NCBI GenBank assembly: GCA_041946755.1
Contig: JBHGBB010000074.1
Coordinates: 1-15,342 of the forward strand
Length of the DNA: 15,342 nucleotides
Reading direction: 5' to 3'
Source of the DNA: JBHGBB01 sp041946755
Lineage (GTDB): Bacteria > UBP4 > UBA4092 > JAOAEQ01
The translations under genes and the position numbers were made by a program. Below the pieces are notes generated by a model that was not told the DNA's origin, searched no databases, and saw only the letters and a list, made by a program, of their open reading frames with translations. Positions 1-5,161 of this stretch are shown piece by piece. Position 1 is the first letter of the stretch, and every line of letters starts with the position of its first letter.

Positions 1-1
1 A

Positions 2-277
2 ATCGGGAGTGAGCAGGCGGTGGTTCCGCTGATTCAGCTTTTGACTACAACAAAAAATGCTGATGTTTGCTGGAGCGCGGCAGATGCGTTAGGTGAGCTT
101 GATTCTTTTGATATAATCAAACCTTTAAAAAAAGCTTTGAAAAATGAAAATAAAATAATTTTCGGATATTATGTTAAAAATTTTGCATTAAATGCAATAG
201 ATACATTCTATCGAAAACATCAGGCTGAAGGTATTAAAGAGCATTTTATCTTAGACGAAACCAATCCTCCTTGGTAG
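2..277 (+). CDS. HEAT-repeat protein, C-terminal fragment
   Basis: The reading frame is open from the window edge (codons ATC GGG AGT GAG CAG GCG) and ends at TAG 275-277, so the gene starts upstream. The GTG at position 20 is only an internal codon. The visible 91 residues contain PBS-lyase-type HEAT repeats: 'AVVPLIQLLTTTKNADVCW' followed by 'SAADALGELDSFDIIKPLKK' shows the paired-helix pattern with A-DALGEL and I-PL--AL. Such repeats form solenoids used for protein-protein contacts; some assist phycobilin lyases, but nothing here suggests that substrate. The last 25 residues (YRKHQAEGIKEHFILDETNPPW) leave the repeat pattern and probably cap the solenoid. Function and partner cannot be told from this fragment. 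Confidence 0.75.
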   Translation: MGSEQAVVPLIQLLTTTKNADVCWSAADALGELDSFDIIKPLKKALKNENKIIFGYYVKNFALNAIDTFYRKHQAEGIKEHFILDETNPPW

Positions 278-330
278 GGTTTGATAAATCAAATCCTTAC
301 TTCATAGGGCATAAAATATTATGTCCCTAC
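274..330. repeat. Twin 27-nt hairpins with identical architecture
   Basis: Two hairpins sit 3 nt apart. Hairpin A (274-300) pairs GTAGGG with TCCTTAC around an inner stem TTTGA/TCAAA and loop TAAA. Hairpin B (304-330) pairs TAGGG with TCCCTA around an inner stem CATAA/TTATG and loop AATA. Both have a 5-bp inner stem, a 4-nt loop and one bulged T on the 3' side (294 and 324). The outer stem is shared and the inner stem differs but remains paired. They overlap the stop codon of the HEAT gene and lack a following T-run, so a simple terminator is unlikely. They look like copies of a mobile palindromic repeat of the GTAGGG...CCCTAC kind, which I recall from many bacterial genomes. Confidence 0.7.
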
Positions 331-399
331 TTTAAAGCATACTTTGCCCTTAATCCTACTATCCGAATCTATCGGTTTCTTGATATACTACTCTACCTA

Positions 400-897
400 A
401 TGCAAAAGAAGAAAAAGTTAGCACCGAAACGGTGGTTAAAATATCATATTAAACGGTTAGTACGGTTAAATGATACTCCGCAGAAAATCGCTGGAGGTGT
501 AGCAATCGGAGCGTTTATCGGCTTATTTCCAACTCCATTTATCGGATTAATCTTAGCGCCGTTAATTGCTACCTTTTTAAAAATGAATCGAGTAGCTTCA
601 TTAATCGGTACCTTAGTCATGAATCCGATAACGCAGCCGTTTGTTTATGCGTTAAGTTATGCATTAGGGTTATTCTTGTTAGGGCAGGGGATAAAGAACC
701 CCTTTATTTTAATGAAACAAGAGGGCATAACCCATTGGTTTGGGAAAGATGTTTTGGTTCCCTATCTTATCGGAATAACGATTGTTTCTATCCTCGGAAC
801 GTTTCTGAGTTATTGGATAAGTTTGCATGTGGTAACCTATTATAAGAAACGCAGATGGCACTTGATTCATAAACATAAAGAAAGTCCGAAGTCTTAA
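400..897 (+). CDS. DUF2062 family inner-membrane protein
   Basis: A 165-residue protein, close to the usual DUF2062 length. A basic N-terminus (QKKKKLAPKRW, then KRLVRL) precedes the family core: 'TPQKIAGGVAIGAFIGLFPT', then 'KMNRVASLIGTLVMNPITQP', matching the G-A-G-F-G--P and N---A-L-----NP-T-P pattern. About three hydrophobic segments are visible: residues ~35-57, ~76-100 and ~128-150. The C-terminus is basic (YYKKRRWH). DUF2062 proteins are uncharacterised membrane proteins, sometimes fused to or near glycosyltransferases; no reaction can be assigned. I chose ATG 400 because the upstream extension to TTG 271 translates the palindromic repeat and is not family-like. No clear Shine-Dalgarno precedes ATG 400. 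The last codons (ESPKS-stop) lie within the AAGTCNN tandem repeat, so the C-terminal tail is repeat-derived. Confidence 0.8.
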   Translation: MQKKKKLAPKRWLKYHIKRLVRLNDTPQKIAGGVAIGAFIGLFPTPFIGLILAPLIATFLKMNRVASLIGTLVMNPITQPFVYALSYALGLFLLGQGIKNPFILMKQEGITHWFGKDVLVPYLIGITIVSILGTFLSYWISLHVVTYYKKRRWHLIHKHKESPKS

Positions 898-916
898 GTC
901 CTAAGTCCCAAGTCAA
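882..916. repeat. Five tandem 7-nt units AAGTCNN
   Basis: Five back-to-back heptamers: AAGTCCG, AAGTCTT, AAGTCCT, AAGTCCC, AAGTCAA. The stop codon of the DUF2062 gene (TAA 895-897) spans the second and third units. In the comparable spacer at 1800-1887 such units form one arm of a quasi-palindrome. Here no GGACTT-type complementary arm follows. Confidence 0.85.
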
Positions 917-938
917 ATACTGAAAGAAAAAGAAAGGA

Positions 939-1129
939 AGATTAGTCAGATTAAAACCGAGATTACATAACTAGAGGTCGCTCCATGTCATTGCGAGGAG
1001 GTCGAATCGACCGACGAGGCAATCTAAATTACCGCGTGGAATTTATCCCGATGAATATCGGGACTCGTAATGATAATTGGGATTGCTTCGCGTTGCTCGC
1101 AATGACAACACAAATAATCTGAGTAATCT
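939..1129. repeat. Outer inverted repeat enclosing the MITE-like palindrome
   Basis: The left arm AGATTAGTCAGATTA (939-953) matches the reverse complement of the right arm TAATCTGAGTAATCT (1115-1129) at 14 of 15 positions. Both arms consist of AATCTG/CAGATT words. The separate palindrome at 986-1107 lies between them, suggesting it inserted into an older short-word palindrome. Confidence 0.6.
986..1107. mobile_element. MITE-like palindromic element (TGTCATTGCGAG ends)
   Basis: The terminal inverted repeats TGTCATTGCGAG (986-997) and CTCGCAATGACA (1096-1107) are perfect over 12 bp. Inside them, GAGGCAATCT on the left answers GGATTGCTTC on the right, extending the pairing imperfectly. The centre holds a perfect 7-bp hairpin, TCCCGAT (1046-1052) with ATCGGGA (1057-1063). 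There is no open reading frame of its own. The TCATTGCGAG...CTCGCAATGA ends match a palindromic repeat I know to be widespread in unrelated bacterial genomes, normally read as a non-autonomous element. The mobilising enzyme is unknown and none is encoded in this window. Confidence 0.8.
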
Positions 1130-1139
1130 GTGGTCTCAT

Positions 1140-1796
1140 ATGAATCCGGAACATCTAAGAACGATACATTTTTCGTTAGAAACCGTATATCCGCCAATAA
1201 TGCAGATGGAAAAGAATCAATTAACCGAGCTTTATGGCAGTATCAACCAGCGATACCATTATTCTAATTTCGCGTTAATTCAGAACGGTGCGGTTTTCTC
1301 CGAACAGGATATCTCGGTCTGCCAGGTTTTGCGCGACCGGATTAATTTTAAAGAAGAAAATCTACAGGCTAATATCCAGATATATAAAGAGAAAGCAATC
1401 GATATCCTGAAAATGACCCAAACCAAATTCGCTATTCCAGTGTTTGTATTCCAGGCAGTAACCTTACGCGGGTTATGGGATTGCGATCCGGAGACCAACT
1501 CTGCTGATTTTATTCGCGACCGGTTCCTGAAAATCGAACCACAAGAGGTGGAAATGTTAGAACGTCCGCTTCGTGGGGTAGGATTACGGTTCAATTCCCC
1601 GAAACCGGAAGAAACCTTCGATTTTAAAATCGAACCCTGGTTCCGCGACCTAAAAAATCTGTTTATCGAACTGCGAGGCGAGTTCTTGCATCCGATAAAT
1701 AATCTCGAATTAGCCGAACGAAGGGTTGAACAAACCTACGACTACTTATTCAACAAAATCAGCGGGTTTATCGCTTTACCGGATAAACCGATATAA
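1140..1796 (+). CDS. Unrecognised 218-residue soluble protein
   Basis: I do not recognise this protein firmly. It is 218 residues with no signal peptide or membrane segment. Visible points: a PP-I-M motif near the start (VYPPIMQM), a middle stretch predicted mixed alpha/beta (VLRDRINFKEENLQ, then IDILKMTQTKFAIPVFVFQ), a conserved-looking block ERPLRGVGLRFNSP, then FKIEPWFRDLKNLFIELRGEF, and a helical C-terminus (LAERRVEQTYDYLFNKISGF). The layout loosely recalls the sporadic TIGR04255 family, but this is a weak impression. ATG 1140 is preferred: the frame stays open to TTG 1077, but those 21 codons translate the end of the palindromic element (LLRVARND), a common annotation artefact. No Shine-Dalgarno is evident. 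A two-residue-conserved catalytic motif is not visible, so no activity is proposed. Confidence 0.7.
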   Translation: MNPEHLRTIHFSLETVYPPIMQMEKNQLTELYGSINQRYHYSNFALIQNGAVFSEQDISVCQVLRDRINFKEENLQANIQIYKEKAIDILKMTQTKFAIPVFVFQAVTLRGLWDCDPETNSADFIRDRFLKIEPQEVEMLERPLRGVGLRFNSPKPEETFDFKIEPWFRDLKNLFIELRGEFLHPINNLELAERRVEQTYDYLFNKISGFIALPDKPI

Positions 1797-1799
1797 CCC

Positions 1800-1887
1800 A
1801 AAAACCGAAAAACATAAAAACTAAAAAACTATTAGAAAAGAACTTGATGGTAAAAGTTTTTCCGTTTTTTCGTTTTTCTGTTTTTAG
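1800..1887. repeat. 8-nt-period quasi-palindromic spacer (AAAAACNN x4 / GTTTTTNN x4)
   Basis: The left arm is exactly four 8-mers (1800-1831): AAAAACCG, AAAAACAT, AAAAACTA, AAAAACTA. The right arm is exactly four 8-mers (1856-1887): GTTTTTCC, GTTTTTTC, GTTTTTCT, GTTTTTAG. The fixed parts are reverse complements, so the arms can fold over a 24-nt centre. The spacer fills the gap between the unrecognised gene and tsaC. Confidence 0.85.
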
Positions 1888-1896
1888 GTAAACTGT

Positions 1897-2544
1897 ATGC
1901 AGATTATTAATGTTGATTGCTTTCAACCGAATCCACATGCAGTAGAACTGGCGATTCAAACGATTCAAAACCATGGAGTAGTAGTAGTACCGACTGAAAC
2001 CGTCTATGGCTTAGTCTGTTCAGTATTCGATGCGGAAGCAGTAACTAAAATTTATGCTATTAAAGGGAGAGCGTTTACTAAACCCTTACCGGTATTTTTT
2101 AACAGTATCAACCAAATAAAAAGTATCCTCGGTGCTAACAACGTCCCGGATTTAGCGGTTAAGTTATTTGAACGATTTGCTCCCGGTCCATTAACCATCG
2201 TCTTAAATTGTGGAGATGCTTTACCGGAATCGATTACCGGGAAGAGTAAAACGGTCGGAATCCGGATTCCCCGAAATCCATTGATTCTTGATATAATAAA
2301 TAAAACTAATTTACCTTTGGCGAGTACCAGTGCCAATTTATCGGATAAACCGAGCCATACCGATGCAAAAGAGGTTATCGCGGAACTCGGTGACCAAATC
2401 GATCTGATTCTCGATGCCGGGGTTTGCGGCAGTGGAAAGCCGTCAACGGTAATCGATTTGACTACAGAACAGCCGAAGGTACTACGTGAAGGGGAAATCT
2501 TAATAACTCAAATAAATGCTATTTTAGGTATTCAGAATAGTTAA
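1897..2544 (+). CDS. tsaC: L-threonylcarbamoyladenylate synthase (TsaC/YrdC/YwlC family)
   Basis: A 215-residue YrdC-domain protein that makes threonylcarbamoyl-AMP from threonine, bicarbonate and ATP, the first step of the universal tRNA t6A37 modification in the cytoplasm. The family signatures appear in order: GVVVVPTETVYGLVCSVFD (residues ~27-45), AIKGRAFTKPLPVFF (~54-68), APGPLTIVL (~94-102), VGIRIPRNP (~120-128), PLASTSANLSDKP (~140-152) and PSTVIDL (~182-188). The length fits the short TsaC/YrdC form; the extra C-terminal SUA5 domain of the ~340-residue form is absent. The start ATG 1897 lies 9 nt after the preceding spacer and has only a weak AGG upstream. TsaD, TsaB and TsaE, needed for transfer to tRNA, are not in this window. 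It leads the cluster with the phosphatase, rpiB and glyA, as ywlC does in Bacillus subtilis. Confidence 0.93.
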   Translation: MQIINVDCFQPNPHAVELAIQTIQNHGVVVVPTETVYGLVCSVFDAEAVTKIYAIKGRAFTKPLPVFFNSINQIKSILGANNVPDLAVKLFERFAPGPLTIVLNCGDALPESITGKSKTVGIRIPRNPLILDIINKTNLPLASTSANLSDKPSHTDAKEVIAELGDQIDLILDAGVCGSGKPSTVIDLTTEQPKVLREGEILITQINAILGIQNS

Positions 2545-2727
2545 TTCATGTCAAATGATAAAGCTCAAATGCCAAATAAAGTTCAAATCTCAAATGCTTA
2601 ATGCCAAACTAAAGCCGGATAATGGTTGTTATTTGACATTAGACATTAGTTATTGGACATTAATTTGACATTGGGATTTTGAAATTTGATATTTATAAAT
2701 TATCACTGATTAACTATAGGTTACTAG
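2545..2727. repeat. Quasi-palindromic spacer built from CAAAT/ATTTG and GACATT words
   Basis: The left half (about 2551-2615) repeats CAAATG, CAAATA and CAAATC words. The right half (about 2630-2692) repeats the complementary forms ATTTGACATT (2631-2640 and 2663-2672), AGACATT, GGACATT and ATTTGATATT. The two halves can fold over a GC-richer centre near GCCGGATAATGG. It is less regular than the 8-nt spacer upstream but follows the same plan. No gene is visible here. Confidence 0.65.
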
Positions 2728-3195
2728 ATGAAGTCTATCTTGATTGTCTGTACCGGGAACATCTGCCGGAGTCCGATGGCAGAAGGGATTTTAAAACTAA
2801 TATTAGCGAATAAGAACCATACCGAGATTAAAGTTCTTTCAGCAGGTATTGCTGCCGGAACCGGATTCCCTGCATCGGTAAACGCGGTTACTGCAATGGC
2901 AGAACTGGGGATTGATATCAGAGCCCACCGTTCGCAACCGATAACCAGCAAACTGGTTAAAGAATCGGATTTGATTCTGGCAATGGAATTGTATCATAAA
3001 GAATGTATCGAACAATCGTTTCCGGAAGCGGTGGGTAAAGTAAAGTTGGTTAAAGAGTTTGGTATTCATTCGGATACCAATCCCGATATCGACGATCCGA
3101 TCGGTGGTTCAATCGCATCATATCGGTATACTGCAGAAGAAATCAATCGATGCTTAATCGATTTCGTTGCTCAATATTTTGAAGGGAGAGAATAA
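2728..3195 (+). CDS. Low-molecular-weight protein phosphatase (YwlE position, Tyr-type loop)
   Basis: A 155-residue cytoplasmic enzyme of the LMW-PTP fold. The P-loop VCTGNICRS holds the nucleophile C8 and R14 in the C-x5-R-S signature. The general acid is D123 in DIDDPIGGS, the usual DP loop. Length equals the family norm. By gene order it sits where ywlE, a protein-arginine phosphatase, lies in Firmicutes. However, the P-loop residue two before the arginine is Ile (I12). From the published YwlE work, Thr there favours phosphoarginine and Ile favours phosphotyrosine, so I infer tyrosine-type specificity. The start ATG 2728 gives the canonical MKSILIVCTGN N-terminus; no Shine-Dalgarno is seen. 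rpiB starts 4 nt after its stop, which implies co-translation. Confidence 0.9.
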   Translation: MKSILIVCTGNICRSPMAEGILKLILANKNHTEIKVLSAGIAAGTGFPASVNAVTAMAELGIDIRAHRSQPITSKLVKESDLILAMELYHKECIEQSFPEAVGKVKLVKEFGIHSDTNPDIDDPIGGSIASYRYTAEEINRCLIDFVAQYFEGRE

Positions 3196-3199
3196 CTTC

Positions 3200-3652
3200 A
3201 TGCCGATTACTATAGCGTTAGGGACTGATCATGCCGGATTTGAGTTGAAAGAGAAAATAAAAGTCTGGTTGGATAACCATGGATATGGATATCATGATTT
3301 CGGCTGCTATTCAACGCAATCCGTTGATTATCCGGATTATGGATTACTGGTTGCGGAAGCAGTAGCGAAGAAAGAATATACGTTTGGTATCGCTATCTGC
3401 GGATCGGGTATCGGAATCTGTATAACCGCAAACAAAGTTCCGGGGATTCGCGCTTCGTTATGCACCAATCTCGAAATGGCAAAAATGGCTCGGTCGCATA
3501 ATAATGCCAATGTCTTATGCCTTGGCGGTCGGGAAACCGACCATGACCTCACCCTAAAAATCGTTGAAGTATGGTTGCAAACTCCGTTTAGTGAAGATAC
3601 TCGACATCAGCGGAGAATCGATAAAATAACCCAAATCGAGAAAAAATATTAA
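3200..3652 (+). CDS. rpiB: Ribose-5-phosphate isomerase B
   Basis: A 150-residue RpiB/LacAB-family isomerase, interconverting ribose 5-phosphate and ribulose 5-phosphate in the non-oxidative pentose phosphate pathway. Signatures are GTDHAGFELKEKIKVWL (residues 8-24), VDYPDYGLLVAEAV (42-55), the active-site loop ICGSGIGICITANKVPGIRA (66-85) with C67 as the expected catalytic base, and SHNNANVLCLGGR (99-111) with H100. H11 and D10 also match the active site. The loop carries Ser69 where many RpiB have Thr, a common variant. I chose ATG 3200 because it gives the canonical MPITIALGTDHAG start and has GGGAG at 3184-3188, although the frame extends upstream into the phosphatase gene. It overlaps no neighbour and is almost certainly co-transcribed with the phosphatase. 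Confidence 0.95.
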   Translation: MPITIALGTDHAGFELKEKIKVWLDNHGYGYHDFGCYSTQSVDYPDYGLLVAEAVAKKEYTFGIAICGSGIGICITANKVPGIRASLCTNLEMAKMARSHNNANVLCLGGRETDHDLTLKIVEVWLQTPFSEDTRHQRRIDKITQIEKKY

Positions 3653-3659
3653 GCTATTG

Positions 3660-3716
3660 ATAATAATCAACGGCAAATCTCCAATGTAAATTGGATTTAG
3701 GAATTTGATATTTCAT
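3660..3716. repeat. Short degenerate quasi-palindrome before glyA
   Basis: CAAATCTCCAAT is followed after a few bases by ATTGGATTTAGGAATTTG, an imperfect inverted repeat centred on CCAATGTAAATTGG. The words (CAAAT, CCAAT, ATTTGATATT) resemble the spacer at 2545-2727, so this may be a decayed relative. It leaves the glyA ribosome-binding site (AAGGAGG, 3729-3735) free. Confidence 0.5.
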
Positions 3717-3744
3717 TCCATAAAAATCAAGGAGGATCGGAAAT

Positions 3745-4992
3745 ATGTACGGAACTTATTTACCTAAAGTTGATCCGGAAATAGCACAAGCGATTCGGAA
3801 CGAAATCAGTCGGCAGCAGGATTATCTGGAAATGATTGCCTCGGAGAATTTCGTCAGCAGGGCAGTGTTGGAAGCGATCGGGTCGGTGATGAATAATAAA
3901 TATGCTGAAGGGTATCCGGCAAAACGGTATTATGGCGGCTGCGAATATGTCGATGTCGCTGAGAAACTGGCTATCGACCGGGCGAAAGAACTATTTAAAG
4001 CGGAACATGCTAATGTCCAACCCCATTGCGGATCGCAAGCGAATATGGGAGTATATTTTGCGATGCTGAATGTAGGGGATACCATTCTCGGTATGAATTT
4101 GAGTCACGGTGGGCATTTGACGCATGGAAGTCCGGTAAACTTTTCCGGTAAATTCTTTAAGATTATACCTTATGGAGTTAAACCGGATACTGAAACAATA
4201 GATTATGACGCGTTACGGTCTTTGGCAAAAGAGCATAAACCGAAACTGATATTAGCCGGAGCAAGCGCATATCCTCGAATAATCGATTTCCCGAAATTCC
4301 GGGAAATAGCAGATGAAGTAGGCGCGTATTTTATGGTGGATATGGCACATATCGCCGGGATGATTGCAGTAGGATTACATCCCAGTCCGGTGCCATATGC
4401 CGATTTCGTTACTTCAACCACACATAAAACGCTCCGAGGTCCGCGAGCTGGATTCATTCTCTGCAAAGAGAAATATACCAAAGAAATCGATAAGATGATG
4501 TTTCCGGGTATCCAAGGCGGCCCGTTGATGCATATTATTGCTGCAAAAGCGGTAGCGTTTAAAGAAGCACTCCAACCGGAATTTAAAACATATCAGCAGC
4601 AGATACTCAATAACGCTCAAGCGCTGGCGAAAGGATTATTAAATCGAGGATTTAAACTGGTTAGCGGTGGAACCGATAATCATCTTATGCTGGTCAACCT
4701 GCAGAATCGAGCAGTTACCGGTCGGGAAGCCGAGACTATCTTGGGTAAGGCTGGAATTACAGTTAACCGGAACACGATTCCTTTCGAAACCCAGAAACCG
4801 ACGATAACCAGCGGAATTCGGATTGGGACTCCAGCAGCTACTACCCGGGGTATGAAAGAGCCTGAAATGGATATTATCGCCGGATTTATCGACCGCGCAC
4901 TCCAGAATAAAGACAACGAATCTGAATTGGTAAAGATTAAAGCTGAAGTTAAAGATTTATGTCAGAACTTCCCATTATACAATAACTTATAA
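3745..4992 (+). CDS. glyA: Serine hydroxymethyltransferase
   Basis: A 415-residue PLP enzyme that converts serine and tetrahydrofolate to glycine and 5,10-methylene-THF, a main source of one-carbon units. Signatures include LEMIASENFVSRAVLEAIGS (28-47), NKYAEGYPAKRYYGGCEYVD (51-70), NVQPHCGSQAN (90-100), LSHGGHLTHG (119-128), FMVDMAHIAG (196-205; D199 for the PLP pyridine nitrogen) and TSTTHKTLRGPRAG (223-236), with K228 as the Schiff-base lysine. The C-terminal GIRIGTPAATTRGM block is also present. Length is typical. A strong Shine-Dalgarno AAGGAGG sits 9 nt before ATG 3745. It ends the tsaC-phosphatase-rpiB-glyA cluster and is followed by a terminator. Confidence 0.97.
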   Translation: MYGTYLPKVDPEIAQAIRNEISRQQDYLEMIASENFVSRAVLEAIGSVMNNKYAEGYPAKRYYGGCEYVDVAEKLAIDRAKELFKAEHANVQPHCGSQANMGVYFAMLNVGDTILGMNLSHGGHLTHGSPVNFSGKFFKIIPYGVKPDTETIDYDALRSLAKEHKPKLILAGASAYPRIIDFPKFREIADEVGAYFMVDMAHIAGMIAVGLHPSPVPYADFVTSTTHKTLRGPRAGFILCKEKYTKEIDKMMFPGIQGGPLMHIIAAKAVAFKEALQPEFKTYQQQILNNAQALAKGLLNRGFKLVSGGTDNHLMLVNLQNRAVTGREAETILGKAGITVNRNTIPFETQKPTITSGIRIGTPAATTRGMKEPEMDIIAGFIDRALQNKDNESELVKIKAEVKDLCQNFPLYNNL

Positions 4993-5001
4993 GATACTTT
5001 T

Positions 5002-5057
5002 AGGTACTAGATATAAGCAATAAATCCTTATATTTAGTACCTTTCTTCATTTTTTTA
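5002..5057 (+). terminator. Rho-independent terminator after glyA
   Basis: AGGTACTAGATATAAG (5002-5017) pairs with CTTATATTTAGTACCT (5027-5042) over 16 bp with one G-T pair and a 9-nt loop. A T-rich tail TTCTTCATTTTTTTA follows. It lies 10 nt after the glyA stop and separates the housekeeping cluster from the sigma/pilin cluster. Confidence 0.85.
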
Positions 5058-5085
5058 TTACTATCTGAACTTCGTTCTCACCTAA

Positions 5086-5112
5086 AATCCTATTTTTTTA
5101 CGAGTTAGGATT
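5086..5112 (+). promoter_or_regulatory. Small inverted repeat in the leader before the sigma gene
   Basis: AATCCTA (5086-5092) and TAGGATT (5106-5112) are perfect 7-bp arms around a 13-nt T-rich loop. It may be an operator, or a hairpin within the leader. Its role is unknown. Confidence 0.35.
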
Positions 5113-5139
5113 AAACCTTTTTCCAGTCTCGTTCGTCTA
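5113..5139 (+). promoter_or_regulatory. Possible ECF-type promoter (autoregulation)
   Basis: CGTCTA at 5134-5139 resembles the -10 element of many ECF promoters. AAACCTTTT at 5113-5121 resembles a degraded GGAACTTT -35, with 17 nt between AAAC and CGTCTA. It lies 22 nt before the sigma start codon. ECF sigma genes often transcribe themselves, but the -35 match is poor. Confidence 0.25.
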
Positions 5140-5161
5140 GTTGTTTTGAAAGGTTAATCTT

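Noticed and set aside
271..399. N-terminal extension of the DUF2062 protein from TTG 271
   Set aside because: The added 43 residues translate the twin-hairpin repeat and overlap the stop of the HEAT gene; the family core fits a start at 400.
1280..1594. 104-residue minus-strand open frame
   Set aside because: It lies wholly opposite the 218-residue gene, has a Ser/Arg-rich composition without motifs and no ribosome-binding site; a shadow frame.
3167..3199. Earlier start for rpiB inside the phosphatase gene
   Set aside because: The extra 11 residues are not RpiB-like, and ATG 3200 has its own GGGAG and the canonical N-terminus.
3653..3744. Glycine or other riboswitch before glyA
   Set aside because: The gap is only 92 nt and is taken up by a degenerate AT-rich inverted repeat; no riboswitch core motif is visible.
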